Part shown: in pieces, positions 61,009-64,000 of the stretch
How positions within the stretch are numbered: position 1 is the first letter of the stretch
Layout of the letters: each line of letters starts with the position of its first letter
Assembly (NCBI GenBank): GCA_016208165.1
Contig: JACQYL010000123.1
Coordinates: 1 to 64,000 of the forward strand
Reading direction: 5' to 3'
Source of the DNA: Deltaproteobacteria bacterium
GTDB taxonomy: Bacteria; Desulfobacterota; Desulfarculia; JACQYL01
Length of the DNA: 64,000 nucleotides
The notes under the pieces: model-generated
The model's input: only the letters and a program-made list of their open reading frames with translations
The model's database searches: none
Told to the model about the DNA's origin: nothing
Made by a program: the position numbers and the translations under genes

Positions 61009-62874
61009 ATGATCCATATTCGAGGTGAACGTTTCGGCAGGGCCATGGTTGCCATTTCCCTGTTCATACTCGGTCTGGTCCCGCCACCCGCTTCCGCGCA
61101 GGAGTTCTCCGTTTTCAACTCGGAAACCGGTTACTCCCTGGAACCCATTGTTGTCACTGCAACCCGGAGCGAACTTGGGTTGGATCGGGCTGCCGCGAAT
61201 ATTTCCGTGGTTACCAGGGATGAGTTCGAACTGACCCCCGTGAGAGATCTGGCTGAAGCCCTGCGTCTTGTTCCGGGACTGTTCGTGGACTTCAACGGGG
61301 GCCTGGGCAGCCTTGCCACGGCGTCGATCCATGGTTCCGAAGCCCGGCAGGTTACCATCTACATCGATGGTATCAAAGTGAACCAGTTGGCAAACCCCAT
61401 AGCCGATCTTTCGCAATTCCCCCTGAACATCGTCGATCATGTGGAAATATACAAGGGGGCCGCTTCCTCCGCCTGGGGCTCGGCCTTGGGAGGCGTGATC
61501 AACATTATAACGCGGCCTCCCGCGGGCGGGAAGATCCTCGAAACGGAGACTCAACTGATCGCGGGTAGTGACGAAACCGTCATTGGAGGGGTTGGTTTGA
61601 GCGGCTCTCCGGGCTCATGGGGATATCGGGTTTCGGGAAACCATGCCGAAACCGACGGATTCATAGACCACGGTGAGGCGAAGCGCAATAACGCGTATGT
61701 CAACGTCCGGAAGCGATTCTCGGATGCGGTCGAAGCGTCTCTTACAGCCAATTATCTGCAAGGAGCCTTCGATAATCCGCTGCCCCAGCTGGAGTCGTTT
61801 TATGAACGCGTCGATTCCCGTCGCTTTTACCAGACCGCGCAAGTCCGGGTTGTACCGATCGATCCTTTGGAATTGAGCCTTTCGGCATGGAATCAAAGGT
61901 ACGTCAACTTTTCGAACTACCATTATATGGATGAAGGTACGACCCAGAAAGCTTACCATTACGTTGAAAACACGTATGGCAGCTCTTTCCGGTCCTCTTA
62001 CCATTGGAACGACGAGCATCAGTCGACGCTTGGCTGGGACGGCGAATGGGGTGGGTACAGCTTCAGCACCATCGGCGATGACCTGGATTCGCGAAATATG
62101 GCTGCTTACGCCAACGACGTGGTGTCTTTTGGTTCCATGACCGTTAACGCCGGATTGCGGTATGACGATAACTCGGAATTCGGGTCCCAGTTGAATCCGT
62201 CGGGCGGGGTTGTATACCGTATTGCTTTTTGGCGCACGAGGTTACGCACGCAAGTAGCCAGGGGTTTCAGCGCACCTCCTCTGATCTGGCTAAACGATCC
62301 CATGCGGGGAAATCCGGATTTGAAGCCTGAAACGGGTGTGGACATCGAAGCGGGATTCGATACCTTCCCAGTGAATGGGTTGCAGGTAAAAGTGAACGGC
62401 TTTTTGGCCGAAGTGGATGACCTGATGGTGTTCAACTTCGAGCGGGATCGCTACGAGAACCTTTCCAAAGCACGCCGAAGCGGCTTTGAAACGCGGGTGG
62501 GCGCGGATTTATTCTGGAATCTGGGATTGGACGCAGGAGTTACGTTTGTGGACGTGGTGGACAAGGAAACGGATAAGGTCGTCCAGAACATCCCCAGGCG
62601 ATTCTGGGATATTCAGCTCCGGCATACCTGGAAGACCGTGTCTCAATCCTTGACCGGTCGCCGCGTATACTATAATTCGTCGATACCTGAAACCAAAGAC
62701 CGTCGGTTCATCGTGGATTATCAGATCCGTATAAAGTTTCTCAACCTGGGCCCCTCACAGGAACTTCACGTGTTCGGCTACGTGTTGAACGTGTTTAACA
62801 CCACGCAATTTCAGAATCCGAATTTTCCTCAACCGGATCGCTCTGTTCAGGTCGGTCTGTCCTGGCGTTTCTGA
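61009..62874 (+). CDS. TonB-dependent outer-membrane receptor
   Basis: A 621-residue receptor with a signal peptide (cleavage near PASAQ), a TonB-box-like EPIVVTATR, a plug domain (VEIYKGAASSAWGSALGGVIN near 145-165) and a 22-strand-type barrel ending in VGLSWRF with a terminal Phe, required for outer-membrane assembly. Length and plug resemble BtuB and small siderophore receptors. The Fur-like site upstream suggests iron-siderophore or haem uptake. GGAG lies upstream of ATG 61009. No TonB, ExbB or ABC genes are in the window. Confidence 0.93.
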   Translation: MIHIRGERFGRAMVAISLFILGLVPPPASAQEFSVFNSETGYSLEPIVVTATRSELGLDRAAANISVVTRDEFELTPVRDLAEALRLVPGLFVDFNGGLGSLATASIHGSEARQVTIYIDGIKVNQLANPIADLSQFPLNIVDHVEIYKGAASSAWGSALGGVINIITRPPAGGKILETETQLIAGSDETVIGGVGLSGSPGSWGYRVSGNHAETDGFIDHGEAKRNNAYVNVRKRFSDAVEASLTANYLQGAFDNPLPQLESFYERVDSRRFYQTAQVRVVPIDPLELSLSAWNQRYVNFSNYHYMDEGTTQKAYHYVENTYGSSFRSSYHWNDEHQSTLGWDGEWGGYSFSTIGDDLDSRNMAAYANDVVSFGSMTVNAGLRYDDNSEFGSQLNPSGGVVYRIAFWRTRLRTQVARGFSAPPLIWLNDPMRGNPDLKPETGVDIEAGFDTFPVNGLQVKVNGFLAEVDDLMVFNFERDRYENLSKARRSGFETRVGADLFWNLGLDAGVTFVDVVDKETDKVVQNIPRRFWDIQLRHTWKTVSQSLTGRRVYYNSSIPETKDRRFIVDYQIRIKFLNLGPSQELHVFGYVLNVFNTTQFQNPNFPQPDRSVQVGLSWRF

Positions 62875-62936
62875 AACTCGATTCCAGTGCTTGAATCGAG
62901 CAAAGCCGTCCATAAAGATCTTCGAGCCGCCTGCTG

Positions 62937-64000
62937 ATGAAAACGGTTCCGCATCAACGGTTTGCATGGGTTATTGTTGCTCTATGGTGCGTCCTTGCAC
63001 CGGGAGGGCCTCCTCTTTGCTCTGAATCGGTTTCACCACCCTTGAATGATTTAAGTTCCGGGTTCGAGCGCAATGTGGAACTGCTGAAGCACGGTGGCGA
63101 ACCGCAACGGATTGAGGCTGCATCGTGGATAGCGGATCAGGGACCGGGAATCCTGTCCATTGTTCGCAACCGGCTCGCACTGGAACGGAATCCCCTGTGT
63201 CTTAAAGTCCTCATGGGATGGGTCGCCCTGCGCCAGCAAAGCGAAGCGTGCCCGGAAATCCTCTCTTTGTTGGAATCCAGCGAACCCGAAGTCGCGGTGA
63301 CGGCCGCGTTGTGCGCCGGTAAACTGGCCTGTCCGGGCGCAACGGATCGCTTTCGGCGTGAGGCGGAACGCCCCGCGCTTCCCCTCGAGGTTCGCTTGGC
63401 CATGGTGCGTTCCCTTGGTTTCCAGGGAAGGGCATGGGCTGAAAGAGACCGGGATGCGGTTGAGGTGGAGGAAACGGAGCGCGCGCTGATCCGGCTGCTT
63501 CGTCTCTCCGTAGCCTCTCTGCAGGTCGAGGCCGCAGGCGCTCTGGTATTCATGAACGCCCGGAACGCGGAACGAGCCCTGGCGGAACTCGAATTCCCCT
63601 CTGACCCCTACGTTTCGTACTTCGCGCAGAGGGCTTGCAGGAAGCTCTATCCGACCGGTCTGAAACAAAACGGCGGGAAGTCCGCCGTGGTGGAAGAGGA
63701 CTTCGGTTTCTCACTGCCACTGGAGGATGTGTTCGACCGAAAGGCGACGGAAACCGTTTTGCCTGAAGCAGCGGATCCGTTTCAGCGAGCATCGACCATC
63801 TGGAACGTCGACCGGTCGGAGCTGATGGGGATGTGGCGCGCTTTCTACGGAACCGTTTTCGAATGTTCGTTGCCTCGGTATTACCTAGTGCTTCCGGACC
63901 GGGATCGACTTCCAATCGTGGAAGACTGGCTGGGGGATCCGTTGGAGGCGCCCGACAAGGCCTTGGAGCTGTGTGGAAAATTCTCGGACTTCTTTTCTCC
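62937..64000 (+). CDS. Exported HEAT-repeat-like protein (partial, cut by window end)
   Basis: An open frame of 354 codons runs off the window end. It starts MKTVPHQRFAWVIVALW, a signal peptide cleaved near LCSES, then carries helical repeats in a HEAT-like spacing (IEAASWIADQGPGILSIV, LMGWVALRQQSEACPEIL, EVAVTAALCAGKLACPG, LEVRLAMVRSLGFQG). A looser region follows from about 240. It begins 62 bases after the TonB receptor in the same direction and may share its transcript. Function unknown. Confidence 0.72.
   Translation, partial: MKTVPHQRFAWVIVALWCVLAPGGPPLCSESVSPPLNDLSSGFERNVELLKHGGEPQRIEAASWIADQGPGILSIVRNRLALERNPLCLKVLMGWVALRQQSEACPEILSLLESSEPEVAVTAALCAGKLACPGATDRFRREAERPALPLEVRLAMVRSLGFQGRAWAERDRDAVEVEETERALIRLLRLSVASLQVEAAGALVFMNARNAERALAELEFPSDPYVSYFAQRACRKLYPTGLKQNGGKSAVVEEDFGFSLPLEDVFDRKATETVLPEAADPFQRASTIWNVDRSELMGMWRAFYGTVFECSLPRYYLVLPDRDRLPIVEDWLGDPLEAPDKALELCGKFSDFFS

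Noticed and set aside
1-64000. CRISPR arrays, insertion sequences, tRNA and rRNA genes
   Set aside because: No regularly spaced repeats, transposase motifs, cloverleaf sequences or rRNA signatures were found on reading both strands.

Overview
The window reads as chromosomal core sequence from an anaerobic Desulfobacterota (former Deltaproteobacteria) organism of moderately high G+C. The evidence is a complete Rnf operon with apbE and an RseC-like gene, CoA-ester and 2-oxoacid oxidation genes, many sigma-54 two-component regulators, a diderm outer-membrane receptor, a very large flagellin, and a family-typical intergenic palindrome. I cannot name the species. No rRNA, tRNA, transposase, integrase, phage gene or CRISPR array was seen. 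Genes are dense on both strands, with short operons and many TTG or GTG starts decided by Shine-Dalgarno position.

Layout. 0.3-5.9 kb: penicillin-acylase-like protein, a transglutaminase-related exported protein lacking the catalytic core, a GNAT protein and a cupin. 6-13.6 kb: housekeeping run xseA, M23 peptidase, xseB, ispA, terminator, dxs, tlyA, aminotransferase. 14-17.6 kb: HU protein and a helicase fused to a DEDD exonuclease, which joins the two halves of the Bacillus MrfAB (YprA/YprB) repair system in one chain. 17.6-20.7 kb: a short self-contained transcription unit, then HDOD and GGDEF signalling genes. 20.9-28.5 kb: rnfCDGEA, then rnfB fused to a GltD/NfnB-like NAD(P)H oxidoreductase, then apbE. 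28.5-31.4 kb: USP, RseC-like protein, flavin reductase, TrmO, cupin, RidA. 31.5-36.4 kb: 2-oxoacid dehydrogenase E2, E1beta and E1alpha without E3, beside a LuxR-type regulator whose last helix appears frameshifted. 36.7-48.3 kb: zinc-ribbon protein, exported LamG-like protein, a SidJ-like pseudokinase candidate, acyl-CoA dehydrogenase, M20 hydrolase, MBL hydrolase, glycine-zipper lipoprotein, CheR-like protein, THEP1-like NTPase and RarA. 48.5-60.7 kb: two histidine kinase/NtrC-type pairs flanking the flagellin, a nitroreductase and a degenerate receiver. 61-64 kb: TonB-dependent receptor behind a good Fur box, and an exported HEAT-like protein cut by the window end.

How parts work together. 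Rnf (membrane ferredoxin:NAD oxidoreductase), its flavinylating enzyme ApbE and the RseC homologue form an energy-conservation block. The RnfB fusion suggests a second nucleotide-linked electron entry or exit. The E1/E2 genes and the acyl-CoA dehydrogenase fit oxidation of organic acids that would feed such a system.

The items most worth checking are the MrfA-MrfB fusion, the RnfB-GltD fusion with atypical flavinylation motifs, the SidJ-like pseudokinase, the luxR frameshift, a candidate structured small RNA between a sigma-54 regulator and the flagellin, and the 17.6-18.06 kb mini transcription unit. All functional calls rest on motif reading; no database search was run.
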